From NCBI GenBank assembly GCA_040507985.1, contig JBEVNR010000042.1:1-61045 (forward strand): a stretch of DNA of 61,045 nt. The letters are read 5' to 3'. The translations under genes and the position numbers were made by a program. This document shows, piece after piece, positions 27,353 through 35,882 of this stretch (position 1 is the first letter of the stretch; each line of letters starts with the position of its first letter). This DNA comes from JBEVNR01 sp040507985 (lineage in GTDB: Bacteria > Pseudomonadota > Alphaproteobacteria > Rickettsiales > UBA6187). The notes beneath the pieces are model-generated. The model made no database searches. It was not told the origin of the DNA and saw only the letters and a list, made by a program, of their open reading frames with translations.

Positions 27353-27724
27353 TACGCGGCCGAGCTGACCTTGAAAATCAGATTGTGCTTATTGACCACA
27401 AAGTAGAGCGGTTCCTAGACCGTATCGTGGCGGCGACCAGCGCAATGCTGATCTCCACTTACGAGCGGCAAGTGAAACAGATGGAAGAACAGCGCGTGTT
27501 GATTAACGAGAAAATTAAGAAATGTGGCACGTTTGATGCGGGCATGGGCGAATCTGTTGGAACCGCTTTTCAGTTTTTGGAAAATCCGTACAAATACTGG
27601 GCTTCGGCGGGTATAGAGGGTAAAAGATTGGTCTTAAAAGCCACTTTTGCACGCCCATTGGGATATCACCGCCAAAGGGGATTTAGAACCGCCGCTCTGT
27701 CGCTCCCTTTCTCGGTTTTAAGGG
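27349..27724 (+). pseudogene. C-terminal remnant of a large serine recombinase
   Basis: DLENQIVLIDHKVERFLDRIV, TYERQVKQMEEQRVLINEKIKKCG (coiled coil) and ASAGIEGKRLVLKATFARPLGYHRQRGFRTAALSLPF match the end of large serine recombinases common in alphaproteobacteria. The catalytic N-terminal domain and zinc region are missing. The frame runs on into tRNA-Phe antisense to 27813, which is not meaningful protein. Its position next to a tRNA marks the edge of a decayed integrated element. Confidence 0.7.
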
Positions 27725-27748
27725 AGTTTTCAGAGGGTGATTCCGAAG

Positions 27749-27824
27749 TGGTGCCCGGGGACGGAATCGAACCGCCGACACAGGGATTTTCAGTCCCTTG
27801 CTCTACCGACTGAGCTACCCGGGC
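27749..27824 (-). tRNA. tRNA-Phe (GAA)
   Basis: Read on the minus strand it gives a 76-base cloverleaf: acceptor stem GCCCGGG/CCCGGGC, D-arm AGCTCAGTCGGTAGAGCA, anticodon loop CTGAAAA with anticodon GAA, T-arm GGTTCGATTCC, discriminator A and encoded CCA. Confidence 0.95.
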
Positions 27825-27897
27825 GAAGGAGAAATGCGCGAGGCACGGGGCGCATTATATATGGCAAGCGTCAAATGTCCATAGCGTAAATAGGCCG

Positions 27898-29103
27898 CTA
27901 GCCGAATATTTTATTCACCGTGGCTAGTCCGTCAATCAATGCGCGCACGTCGTTTTCGTCATTATACATACAGAACGAAGCGCGCACGGTGGCGCTAAGT
28001 CCAAGGCGCTTTAACAGCGGCTGCGCGCAGTGATGTCCGGAGCGAACGGCGACGCCGGTTTTATCGAGCACGTCGCCTATGTCGGACGGATGCGCGTGCG
28101 CGTGGACGAACGGCAGGGCGGCGCGGCGGCGCGCGCGCGGCTTTACGACGGAAAACCCCGGCAGTTTTTCTATTGCTTGCGCCGCTTCTTCCAGCAATTC
28201 GGCTTCGTGCGCAAAAATCGCGTCGCGATCGTGGGCGCATAAAAAATCAATCGCCGCTCCCAGGGCGATGGTTTCGGGGAAAGGCGGCGTGCCGGCCTCG
28301 AATCGCATCGGCGGAGGCAGGAACGTCGTGCCTTCCTCTATGTCCACCCGGTCGATCATTTCTCCGCCCGTGCGGTACGGAGGCCAGCTTTCCAAGATGT
28401 CTTTTTTTCCGTAGAGAACGCCCACGCCGTTCGGAGCGTAGAGCTTATGGGCCGAGAACGTCAGTACGTCGCAATCCAGCTCCTGAACGTCGATTTTCAT
28501 GTGGACGACCGATTGCGAGGCGTCGAGAACCGTCGCGGCGCCGGCGTCGCGGGCAAGGGCAATAATTTCCCGCGCCGGCGTTACGGAACCCAGCGCATTC
28601 GACATATGGGTAAAGGCGACGATTTTCGTGCGGGGGGATAGTTGCGACTTCACCGACGCGACGGAAAGATTGCCGTCTTCGTCCATGCGCGCGCATTTCA
28701 GCGTCGCTCCCTTACGCATGCAAAGCTGTTGCCAAGGTACGATGTTGGCGTGATGCTCTAGGTCCGTCACGATAATTTCGTCGCCGGCACGGACGATAGT
28801 TTCGCCGAATCCATGCGCGGCAAGGTTAAGCGCGTCGGTGGCGCCTGACGTAAACACGACGTTTTGCCAAGAGGGAGCGCGAATGAAGGCGGCTATCTTT
28901 TGGCGCGCCTCTTCGTAACGGGCGGTGGTTTTTGCGCTCAGGTAATACATTCCCCTGTGTACGTTCGCGTAAATATGCGCGTAATGCTCGCGCAGCGACT
29001 CTAAAACGCAATCCGGTTTCTGCGCTCCGGCGGCGCCGTCAAGAAACGCCAAGGTTTTTCCGTTGGGAAGCGGTTGCGCCAATGCGGGAAAGCGTTCTTT
29101 CAT
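27898..29103 (-). CDS. sufS: Class II cysteine desulfurase SufS
   Basis: Removes sulfur from cysteine using PLP and passes it on for Fe-S cluster assembly. From the ATG at 29103 the protein is 401 residues, the usual size; the open frame extends to 29523 but that part is not homologous. Visible motifs: LDGAAGAQKP at the N-terminus, VFTSGATDALNL, DLEHHANIVPWQ, the PLP lysine in TFSAHKLYAPNGVG, and the catalytic Cys in RSGHHCAQPLL. sufBCD and the sulfur acceptor are not adjacent, unusual since sufS normally lies in a suf operon. A MITE end lies in its leader. Confidence 0.9.
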   Translation of the reverse strand: MKERFPALAQPLPNGKTLAFLDGAAGAQKPDCVLESLREHYAHIYANVHRGMYYLSAKTTARYEEARQKIAAFIRAPSWQNVVFTSGATDALNLAAHGFGETIVRAGDEIIVTDLEHHANIVPWQQLCMRKGATLKCARMDEDGNLSVASVKSQLSPRTKIVAFTHMSNALGSVTPAREIIALARDAGAATVLDASQSVVHMKIDVQELDCDVLTFSAHKLYAPNGVGVLYGKKDILESWPPYRTGGEMIDRVDIEEGTTFLPPPMRFEAGTPPFPETIALGAAIDFLCAHDRDAIFAHEAELLEEAAQAIEKLPGFSVVKPRARRRAALPFVHAHAHPSDIGDVLDKTGVAVRSGHHCAQPLLKRLGLSATVRASFCMYNDENDVRALIDGLATVNKIFG

Positions 29104-29119
29104 TTCAGGGTTCTCACCT

Positions 29120-29142
29120 GGGGTTATGCAAGAGGTATAATG
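29120..29142 (+). repeat. Half MITE end in the sufS leader
   Basis: GGGGTTATGCAAGAGGTATAATG closely matches the right end of the MITE at 53346-53367. Only one end is present. It fills much of the 59-base gap between hemH and sufS. Confidence 0.5.
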
Positions 29143-29162
29143 CATTATAGGATATATTATAG

Positions 29163-30173
29163 TTATCGTTGCGCCCTCCATCCCTCCAACTCTCGCGCGA
29201 TTAGGCGCGCGAAAAGATCGTCGGCGTCTTGCGAGTCGTTGAGGCAGGGAACGTAGAGGAAATTTTCTCCTCCGGCCTTTAAGAAGGCGGCGCGCGCGCC
29301 GATGGATATTTCCTCCAGCGTCTCCAGACAATCCGACGCGAAGCCGGGCGTCATGACCGCCACGCGCCTTACTCCGCCTTGCGCGAGTTTTTCGAGCGTC
29401 GGAACGGCGTAGGGTTGCAACCATTCCGCCCGTCCGAAGCGCGATTGAAAGGCCACCGTGTAGGCATTTTTTTCTAGCCCCAATGCTTCCGCCAGCAACC
29501 GTCCCGTTTTTTTGCAGTGGCAATAATACGGATCGCCTAACTCAAGGTTGCGCTTGGGCAGTCCGTGAAAGGAAAAAACCGTATGGTCGGGCGCATTTCC
29601 CTCGATATGGCGCCGATAGGTTGCGGCCAGGGCCGCGATATAGGCGGGATCGTCGTAAAAAGCCGGAAGGACGCGCAACGCGGGCTGTCGGCGCATTCCG
29701 ATAAGCGCGCGGAACGCCTCGTCGCACACCGCCGCCGTGGTCGTGGCGCTATATTGCGGGTATAGCGGCGCAAGCAATATTTTGTCGCACCCCTTTTCGC
29801 GAAGGGCGGCGAGGGAAGCGGCGACGTCGGGTGCGCTATAGAGCATCGCCGGCGTCACGACGACGTCCGGCAGCGCCTTGGCGAGCGCTTCCGCTTGACG
29901 GCGCGTGTAATGCAGTAGCGGGGAGACGTTATGTTCCTCGTTCCATATCATCTTGTAGTTATGGGCGACTTTTTTCGGGCGCACGCATAAAATTAACGTC
30001 AATATGGGCTTCCATAACGCTCGAGGCAGCTCGATCACCCGCCTGTCGGAAAGAAAACGGCGCAAGTAACGCCGCACTTCCGTCGGCGTGGGGGCGTCCG
30101 GCGTGCCTAAATTCACTAACAACACGCCCACGCGTCCGTGGGGCGCCGCAGGATGGGAGGAAGGTTGCGTCAT
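29163..30173 (-). CDS. hemH: Ferrochelatase
   Basis: Inserts Fe2+ into protoporphyrin IX, the final step of heme synthesis, at the inner membrane face. At 336 residues, it shows VLLVNLGTPDAPTP at the N-terminus, LYPQYSATTTAAV, the active His in FSFHGLPKRN, and the Glu-containing segment TPGFASDCLETLEEI. It lies between recA and sufS on the same strand. Other heme genes are not in the window. Confidence 0.96.
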   Translation of the reverse strand: MTQPSSHPAAPHGRVGVLLVNLGTPDAPTPTEVRRYLRRFLSDRRVIELPRALWKPILTLILCVRPKKVAHNYKMIWNEEHNVSPLLHYTRRQAEALAKALPDVVVTPAMLYSAPDVAASLAALREKGCDKILLAPLYPQYSATTTAAVCDEAFRALIGMRRQPALRVLPAFYDDPAYIAALAATYRRHIEGNAPDHTVFSFHGLPKRNLELGDPYYCHCKKTGRLLAEALGLEKNAYTVAFQSRFGRAEWLQPYAVPTLEKLAQGGVRRVAVMTPGFASDCLETLEEISIGARAAFLKAGGENFLYVPCLNDSQDADDLFARLIARELEGWRAQR

Positions 30174-30195
30174 GCCGTATGCTTCCGTAGGGGCG

Positions 30196-31263
30196 CTAGA
30201 ACGCTTCCGCCATGTCGTCCGCCTCCATGCCGTCGCCGGAGACGGGCGAGGCGTCGGTCACGGAATTTTTAGGAACGGCGGCGGAGCGAATTTCCTTTTC
30301 AATGTCTTGCGCCAAGGCGGGATTGTCGCGGAGAAATTGCTTGACGTTTTCCCGTCCCTGGCCGATGCGCTGGCCCTTGTAGGAAAACCACGAGCCGGAC
30401 TTCTCCACCAACTCGTATTTTACGCCGATATCGATCAGCTCGCCTTCCTTTGAGACGCCTTCGCCGTACATAATGTCGAATTCAGCCTGGCGGAACGGCG
30501 GCGCCACCTTGTTTTTCACCACTTTTACGCGGGTTTGGTTGCCGGTGGTTTCGTCTTTTTCCTTCACCGCGCCGATGCGACGAATGTCGAGGCGAACGGA
30601 AGAATAGAATTTCAGCGCGTTTCCCCCCGTCGTGGTTTCCGGCGAACCGAACATCACCCCGATTTTCATGCGGATTTGGTTAATGAAAATGACGATGGCG
30701 CCGGTGCGCGACACGGAGGCGGTGAGTTTGCGCAATGCCTGGCTCATGAGCCGGGCTTGCAGCCCAACGTGGGAATCGCCCATTTCGCCTTCTATCTCTG
30801 CGCGCGGCGTCAGCGCGGCGACCGAGTCGACGACCAGCACGTCGATGGCGCCGGAGCGCACCAGCGTGTCGGCGATTTCCAGCGCTTGCTCGCCGGTGTC
30901 CGGTTGCGAGACGATGAGATTGTCGACGTCCACCCCTAATTTTTTAGCGTATTCCGCGTCCATTGCGTGTTCGGCGTCGACGAAGGCGCAGGTGCCGCCG
31001 GCTTTTTGCGCCTCGGCGATCACGTGCAAGGTCATCGTCGTCTTGCCGGAGCTTTCGGGACCGAAAATTTCGACGATTCTGCCGCGCGGCAGCCCTCCGA
31101 CGCCCAATGCCAAATCTACGGAGAGCGAACCCGTTGAAATGGTCGCGATTTTTTGCATGGGGCGATTGCCCAGCTTCATTGCCGATCCCTTGCCGAAGGC
31201 GCGCTCTATTTGCGCCAAGGCGGCGGTTAACGCTTTTTCTTTTTGGTCGTTGGGTGAGGTCAT
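30196..31263 (-). CDS. recA: Recombinase RecA
   Basis: The ATP-dependent strand-exchange protein, co-protease for LexA. At 355 residues from ATG 31263 it has the Walker A GPESSGKTT, VDAEHAMDAEYAKKLGVD, VVDSVAALTPRAEIEGEMGD and the DNA-binding loops with FINQIRMKIGVMFGSPETTTGGNALKFY. The tail is acidic, as usual. The open frame extends to 31299, but the Met at 31263 matches family starts. Divergent from serB, with a promoter and SOS-box-like site between. Confidence 0.98.
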   Translation of the reverse strand: MTSPNDQKEKALTAALAQIERAFGKGSAMKLGNRPMQKIATISTGSLSVDLALGVGGLPRGRIVEIFGPESSGKTTMTLHVIAEAQKAGGTCAFVDAEHAMDAEYAKKLGVDVDNLIVSQPDTGEQALEIADTLVRSGAIDVLVVDSVAALTPRAEIEGEMGDSHVGLQARLMSQALRKLTASVSRTGAIVIFINQIRMKIGVMFGSPETTTGGNALKFYSSVRLDIRRIGAVKEKDETTGNQTRVKVVKNKVAPPFRQAEFDIMYGEGVSKEGELIDIGVKYELVEKSGSWFSYKGQRIGQGRENVKQFLRDNPALAQDIEKEIRSAAVPKNSVTDASPVSGDGMEADDMAEAF

Positions 31264-31295
31264 GGGGGCTTTTCTCCGGGGCGATTCGTTAATAA

Positions 31296-31324
31296 ACAAT
31301 AAACGTTTCGCGACGCGTTCGCAA
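31296..31324 (-). promoter_or_regulatory. recA promoter with SOS-box-like operator
   Basis: On the minus strand TTGCGA (31319-31324), 17 bases, TATTGT (31296-31301). The plus strand 31306-31320 reads TTTC-N7-GTTC, one mismatch from the alphaproteobacterial LexA box GTTC-N7-GTTC, and lies within the promoter spacer about 45 bases before the recA ATG. Position supports SOS control; the mismatch leaves doubt. Confidence 0.5.
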
Positions 31325-31430
31325 GAATTTTTACCGCTTCTTTCCTAAATTAGGCGCCCGATCGGCGGCGTTTTGTCCCTTGCCCTGCGCCATGCGGCGC
31401 TCTATGCTGCGCGTTCCATAAGAACATCGC

Positions 31431-32423
31431 ATGGCGCCTCAATCAATGAACGCATATCGGGCCGCGCACGGGGTCGCCACCGTGGTGAGGCAAAAGCATT
31501 TAGGCGGAATCGACGTCGAGCAGGCATTTTCCCTGGCGTTGGACGAGGCGGCCAAGGCCGGTTTCTCCGCCGTCCGGTGCGAAGCCGTTGCCGACGAGGA
31601 GGCGTTCGACCTCTTTCTGGCCGACGCTCCGTCGCGCAGGGATGCGGCGGTTCTTCGGGACGCGCTGGAGCGTGCCTTCCCGAAGTCCGACGTTTTCGTG
31701 CAGCCCACAATCGGCAGGCAAAAGAAATTATTCGTCTCCGACATGGATTCCACCGTCATCGGCCAGGAATGCATCGACGAAATCGCCTATGCGCTTGACA
31801 TGGGCGAGGTCATGGCCTCCATTACCGATCGGGCCATGCGCGGGGAGATTCCCTTCGCGGAAAGCCTTTCGATGCGACTTGCGCTGCTGAAGGGCGCGCC
31901 GACGTCGTTATTGCAGGACGTATACGACAAGCGCATCCATTTTTCGGAAGGGGCGGCGCGCCTGCTGGAAGGATTGGCGGAGCATGGCGTAAAAACCGTT
32001 CTGGTCTCCGGCGGTTTTACGTTTTTCGCCAAGCGCGTGGCGCAGGAACTGGGGTTCGACGCCTATCATGCCAACGTGCTGGACGAAAAGGACGGCGTCC
32101 TCACCGGCGCCGTTCGGGGAGAGATTCTTACCGGCGCCCATAAAGAGGCGTTGCTGAGAGAATATGCGGCGAAGTTGGAAATTGCTCCCGGCGACGCGAT
32201 GGCGGTGGGGGACGGGGCGAACGACGTTCCCATGATCATGGCGGCCGGAACGGGAGTGGCTTATCGGGCGAAGCCGGCCACGGAAGAGGCTGCCCCATAC
32301 CGTTTGCGCCACAACGATTTGGACGCGCTGCTATACGTGATGGGCTTCGGGCGCAAAGGCGCCGCCCACGCCGTCACGCTCGGCGAGACGGTCGCGCCGC
32401 CTTTTTCGGACGGTCGTCATTAA
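31431..32423 (+). CDS. serB: Phosphoserine phosphatase SerB
   Basis: Dephosphorylates O-phosphoserine to L-serine, the last step of serine synthesis. A 330-residue HAD enzyme. The N-terminal ~100 residues form a divergent regulatory domain. The HAD nucleophile motif is VSDMDSTVIGQECIDE, motif II is VLVSGGFTFFAKR, and motif IV is AVGDGANDVPMI. The start at 31431 or at Met6 (31446) is equally possible. Divergent from recA, with a terminator after the gene. Confidence 0.94.
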   Translation: MAPQSMNAYRAAHGVATVVRQKHLGGIDVEQAFSLALDEAAKAGFSAVRCEAVADEEAFDLFLADAPSRRDAAVLRDALERAFPKSDVFVQPTIGRQKKLFVSDMDSTVIGQECIDEIAYALDMGEVMASITDRAMRGEIPFAESLSMRLALLKGAPTSLLQDVYDKRIHFSEGAARLLEGLAEHGVKTVLVSGGFTFFAKRVAQELGFDAYHANVLDEKDGVLTGAVRGEILTGAHKEALLREYAAKLEIAPGDAMAVGDGANDVPMIMAAGTGVAYRAKPATEEAAPYRLRHNDLDALLYVMGFGRKGAAHAVTLGETVAPPFSDGRH

Positions 32424-32502
32424 TGACGACATCTTCCCGCGTCGCATGGCGCGGAATTCGCGGACAAAATGACGCAAGACTGCCGCCTTGTCATAAATTG
32501 AG

Positions 32503-32537
32503 TAAAAAATCGAACGCCTTAAAAAGGCGATTTTTTA
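32503..32537. terminator. Terminator after serB
   Basis: GCCTT-AAA-AAGGC stem-loop (32516-32528) followed by six T, with an A-run on the other side, so it could work in both directions. Confidence 0.75.
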
Positions 32538-32582
32538 TAAGCAACGATTAGCGTTTTTGCCTTGTTGGCGCGATGGAATGCG

Positions 32583-32611
32583 TTGCAATGCGGTTCGTTC
32601 TCCGCTATATC
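32583..32611 (+). promoter_or_regulatory. Promoter of the MHS transporter/PhzE-like operon
   Basis: TTGCAA (32583-32588), 17 bases, TATATC (32606-32611). Transcription would start about 30 bases before the ATG at 32648, which is preceded by AGGAG. Confidence 0.55.
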
Positions 32612-32647
32612 TTAAATATTAACGAATCGCAAACGCACTAGGAGCCT

Positions 32648-33919
32648 ATGGGATCCCAGATTAAAAAAGTCGTCGTCTCCACCATGATCGGCAACGGATT
32701 GGAGTGGTACGACTACGCCCTGTACGGCATGTTCGCCTCGATTATCGGGCGCAATTTTTTTCCCGCCGACAGCGAGACGGCGTCGACGATGGCGACCTTC
32801 GGCGTGTTCGCCGTCGGTTTCGTGATGCGTCCGCTTGGCGGCATGTTTTTTGGGTATATCGGCGACCGCTACGGGCGGCGTAACGCCCTTGCGTTTTCCA
32901 TTTTAATGATGTCGATTCCCACGGCCTGCATCGGCTTGCTTCCGACCTACGATTCCATCGGCATATGGGCGCCGATCGCTCTGACGCTCATTCGCCTGGT
33001 GCAAGGTCTGGCCGTGGGCGGAGAGTTCGGCGGCTCCATGGTCTATTTGGTGGAATGCGCGGGCGGACGTCGCCGCACCCTTCTCGGCAGCATGGCGGTG
33101 GTGAGTCTGGCCGTCGGCCTGTTGGTCGGCGCGGGCGTCGCCGGTCTGGTCGGCGCGCTCATGACGCCGGAGGATTACGCATCTTACGGATGGCGCATTC
33201 CGTTCGTCGCCGGATTGTTTATCGGGCTGGTGGGACTCTATATACGCAAGGAATTGGGGGAAAGTCCCGCCTACGAAGAGGCCAAACGCGCCGGAAACAT
33301 TTCCGAGCGCCCCGTCCGCGATGCGCTCGCCTATAACATGCGCGAAATATTGCTGGGCGTCGGCGCCTATATGGCGGTGACGATTCCTTTTTACCTCCAA
33401 ACCGTCTATATGCACGGATTTTCCGTGAAATACATGCATTTTACGGAAAATCAGGCGATGTTTACCCATTTCGGGGTGCTGGTCGCCTTAATGGTCCTGA
33501 TGCCGCTCTCCGGATGGCTCGCCGATAAATTCGGGCGCGTGCGCGTGATGGCCGCCGCTGCATTGGCCTATATGGTCTATGCGTTTCCCTTCGTTTACCT
33601 GCTGGAACAGGATTCCGTCGCCGTGGCGATTGCCGCGCAAATTTTCTTCGGCGCGATTATGGCGTTTTACCTGGCGCCGATTCCCGCATTTTTGGTCGAT
33701 TTGTTCCCCGCCAACACCCGCTTCACCGGCATGGCGCTGAGCGCAAACGTCGCGGCGGCGGCCTTCGGCGGCACCGCGCCGATGATATTGACGAAGTTAA
33801 TGGGCGACGGCCAAGATTTTCGGCATATTGCGTGGTATATTCTGGTTGCCGCCGGCATTTCCCTCGTCTGCGCGCTGAAATCGGAAAAAATTTCTCCCGT
33901 TCCCGTAGCGGCGATATAG
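32648..33919 (+). CDS. MHS-family (ProP-like) metabolite:H+ symporter
   Basis: A 423-residue inner-membrane carrier with about 12 hydrophobic segments. Its start, STMIGNGLEWYDYALYGMFA, is characteristic of the metabolite:H+ symporter branch of the major facilitator superfamily (ProP, KgtP, ShiA). The loop motif GYIGDRYGRRNAL and the helix-4 region RLVQGLAVGGEFGGSMVYLVE are intact. Substrates in this branch include proline/betaine, dicarboxylates and shikimate, and cannot be told apart here. The PhzE-like gene starts six bases after it, so the two form an operon; an aromatic precursor or product is a reasonable guess for the cargo. Confidence 0.93.
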   Translation: MGSQIKKVVVSTMIGNGLEWYDYALYGMFASIIGRNFFPADSETASTMATFGVFAVGFVMRPLGGMFFGYIGDRYGRRNALAFSILMMSIPTACIGLLPTYDSIGIWAPIALTLIRLVQGLAVGGEFGGSMVYLVECAGGRRRTLLGSMAVVSLAVGLLVGAGVAGLVGALMTPEDYASYGWRIPFVAGLFIGLVGLYIRKELGESPAYEEAKRAGNISERPVRDALAYNMREILLGVGAYMAVTIPFYLQTVYMHGFSVKYMHFTENQAMFTHFGVLVALMVLMPLSGWLADKFGRVRVMAAAALAYMVYAFPFVYLLEQDSVAVAIAAQIFFGAIMAFYLAPIPAFLVDLFPANTRFTGMALSANVAAAAFGGTAPMILTKLMGDGQDFRHIAWYILVAAGISLVCALKSEKISPVPVAAI

Positions 33920-33925
33920 CGCCTT

Positions 33926-35782
33926 ATGACCGACCGTTTGCGCCATATTCCCGAACGCGGTTCCTTCGCCCTTATCGAGAAAGACGGCGTCGTGACCTTA
34001 TATGCGGGAAATATCTTCACGTTGGACGCCATCGTCGATATCCATGCGCTCGCCCAAAAAGAAAATAAGAACGTCGTATTTTTGTTGCCGTTTTGCGTGA
34101 TTCGCGAACGCGGATTCGCCGCCAACGGCGACGAGCCTATCTTGGCGATGCTCGTTGAAAGCCGGCGCGTTATCGGTACGAAAGACGAGTGCATGCGCGA
34201 CTTTCCGCACGCGGAGGCGCCGCCGGCGCATGCGATAACGCCGTCTATTTCCGACGACGAGCAAATGGCCCTGCTCGCCCGCTTCCAGCGGGAGGAAATA
34301 GAGGGGGGAAACGTTTCCCAGGTGAATTTATCCCGAGCGTTTCACGGAAAAATCGCGGGATGCACCCGCGAGAAAATTGTGTCGGTGTACCGTTCGTTAC
34401 TCGGCAATATCGGCCAATATATGACGATACTCTTTTATGACGGCGAGCGCGAACGGTATTTCATCGGCGCCACGCCGGAATGCCACGTGGAAATGACGTC
34501 GGACCGCACCGTCATGACGCCCATCGCCGGCACGCTTCGCAAGGAAGGCCGCGCCACCTTCGAGACGCGCCTGCGGGCGTTTTTGCTTGATCCCAAAGAG
34601 CGAAACGAATTATACCAAGTCACCGACGAAGAACTGAAGATGATGGCGCGCATCGCGCCGGACGGCGGTAAAATCGAAGGGCCGTTTTTAAAAGAAACCG
34701 GCAACGTCGTCCATACTTATTACCGATTGGTCGGCAAGCGCTCGCCCAACGCGCCGGACAATCTGCGCCATACGCTGCACGCTCCCACCGTGGTGGGAAG
34801 CCCAATGGAAAGCGCCGCGAGGGTGATATGCAAATACGAACCCGAGTCGCGCCGCTATTACGGGGGAGAAATCGGCATTTACGACTATCTTGGCCGCGCG
34901 TCCGGCGCCGAATACGGCAACATGGACGTCGCAATTTTCATTCGGTGCGCCGAAATCGATAAAGACGGCGAGTTTCGCGTGCAGGCCGGCGGCGGCGTAG
35001 TGCGCGATTCCGACCCGTTAAACGAAACGAAGGAAAACCGCGCCAAAGCGTCGGTCATGACGGACGCGCTGCTGGGAAAAACGCCTTCGCCTATTCCGTA
35101 CCTTTCGCCCGAACTGACGGAAAAATACGCCGGATTGCTGGGCGAGCGCAACGCCCATTTGTCGCGATTTTGGTTTGAGGACGCCATGTCGCAACGCTCT
35201 CTCCCGCTTGTCGGCATCGCCGCCGCCGTCATCAACAACGAAGACGATTTCGCTTGCATGATCGCCCACATGCTAAAAACCATGGGGTGCCGCGTACGGG
35301 TTATGGATACGTTCGCTTTCGATCCGGCCTCGGACGAGAGCGACATGGTCGTGATCGGGCCGGGTCCGGGAGACGTGAACGACGAGAGCAACCCGCGCAT
35401 GATGCGCCTCATGGCAACGGTGCGCGCGCTAAAGAGTTTGGGTAAAAAACGTCTCGGCATATGTTTGGGCCATCAGGCGCTCTGTCTGGACGAAAAAATT
35501 CCCGTTACGCCGCTCGCCCGGTCGTTCCAGGGAGAGCAACGCGAGGCGCACGTGTTCGGAAAGCCGCATCGGCTGGGGTTTTATAACTCCTTTACCTCGA
35601 CGGCGACGCCGGAGACGCGCGCGCGAACGGACGTGCGCCTGCATCTTGACGAAGGCGGGCACATCATTGCCATGGAAGGAAAAGGGTTCGTCGGGTTTCA
35701 GTTCCATCCCGAATCGATCATGTCGGAATGCGGAGCCGAATTGCTCGCGGAGGCGACAAAAAAGTTGACCTTTCGCGCATAG
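33926..35782 (+). CDS. PhzE-like fused chorismate aminase/glutamine amidotransferase
   Basis: A 618-residue fusion: chorismate-binding domain (about 90-395) then class I glutamine amidotransferase (about 430-618). Segments RYFIGATPECHVEM, TVMTPIAGTLRKEGRAT, TDEELKMMARIAPDGGKIEGPFLKE, HAPTVVGSPMESA and YYGGEIGIYDYLG follow PhzE (2-amino-2-desoxyisochorismate synthase) closely, and total length is nearer PhzE (about 630) than rhizobial TrpEG (about 730). The amidotransferase keeps the Cys in GICLGHQAL and FHPES. The product is either 2-amino-2-desoxyisochorismate or anthranilate; motif reading cannot decide. No other phz or trp gene is in the window. Confidence 0.88.
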   Translation: MTDRLRHIPERGSFALIEKDGVVTLYAGNIFTLDAIVDIHALAQKENKNVVFLLPFCVIRERGFAANGDEPILAMLVESRRVIGTKDECMRDFPHAEAPPAHAITPSISDDEQMALLARFQREEIEGGNVSQVNLSRAFHGKIAGCTREKIVSVYRSLLGNIGQYMTILFYDGERERYFIGATPECHVEMTSDRTVMTPIAGTLRKEGRATFETRLRAFLLDPKERNELYQVTDEELKMMARIAPDGGKIEGPFLKETGNVVHTYYRLVGKRSPNAPDNLRHTLHAPTVVGSPMESAARVICKYEPESRRYYGGEIGIYDYLGRASGAEYGNMDVAIFIRCAEIDKDGEFRVQAGGGVVRDSDPLNETKENRAKASVMTDALLGKTPSPIPYLSPELTEKYAGLLGERNAHLSRFWFEDAMSQRSLPLVGIAAAVINNEDDFACMIAHMLKTMGCRVRVMDTFAFDPASDESDMVVIGPGPGDVNDESNPRMMRLMATVRALKSLGKKRLGICLGHQALCLDEKIPVTPLARSFQGEQREAHVFGKPHRLGFYNSFTSTATPETRARTDVRLHLDEGGHIIAMEGKGFVGFQFHPESIMSECGAELLAEATKKLTFRA

Positions 35783-35882
35783 GGCATATGATGCGCGATA
35801 CATTTTTCATGACCCTTTTATAGCCCTTATCCGCTTCCCACGTTGTCTTTTCTCCGCATACGCACGCTTCTACTCTTTTGCG

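Noticed and set aside
27725..27813. Continuation of the serine recombinase frame with VPGDGIEPPTQGFSVPCSTD
   Set aside because: This is tRNA-Phe read in antisense; such translations recur in annotations and are not protein.
29104..29523. An N-terminal extension of sufS of about 140 residues
   Set aside because: The sequence is Arg-rich, overlaps hemH on the same strand and has no similarity to SufS, which begins at MKERFPALAQ (29103).
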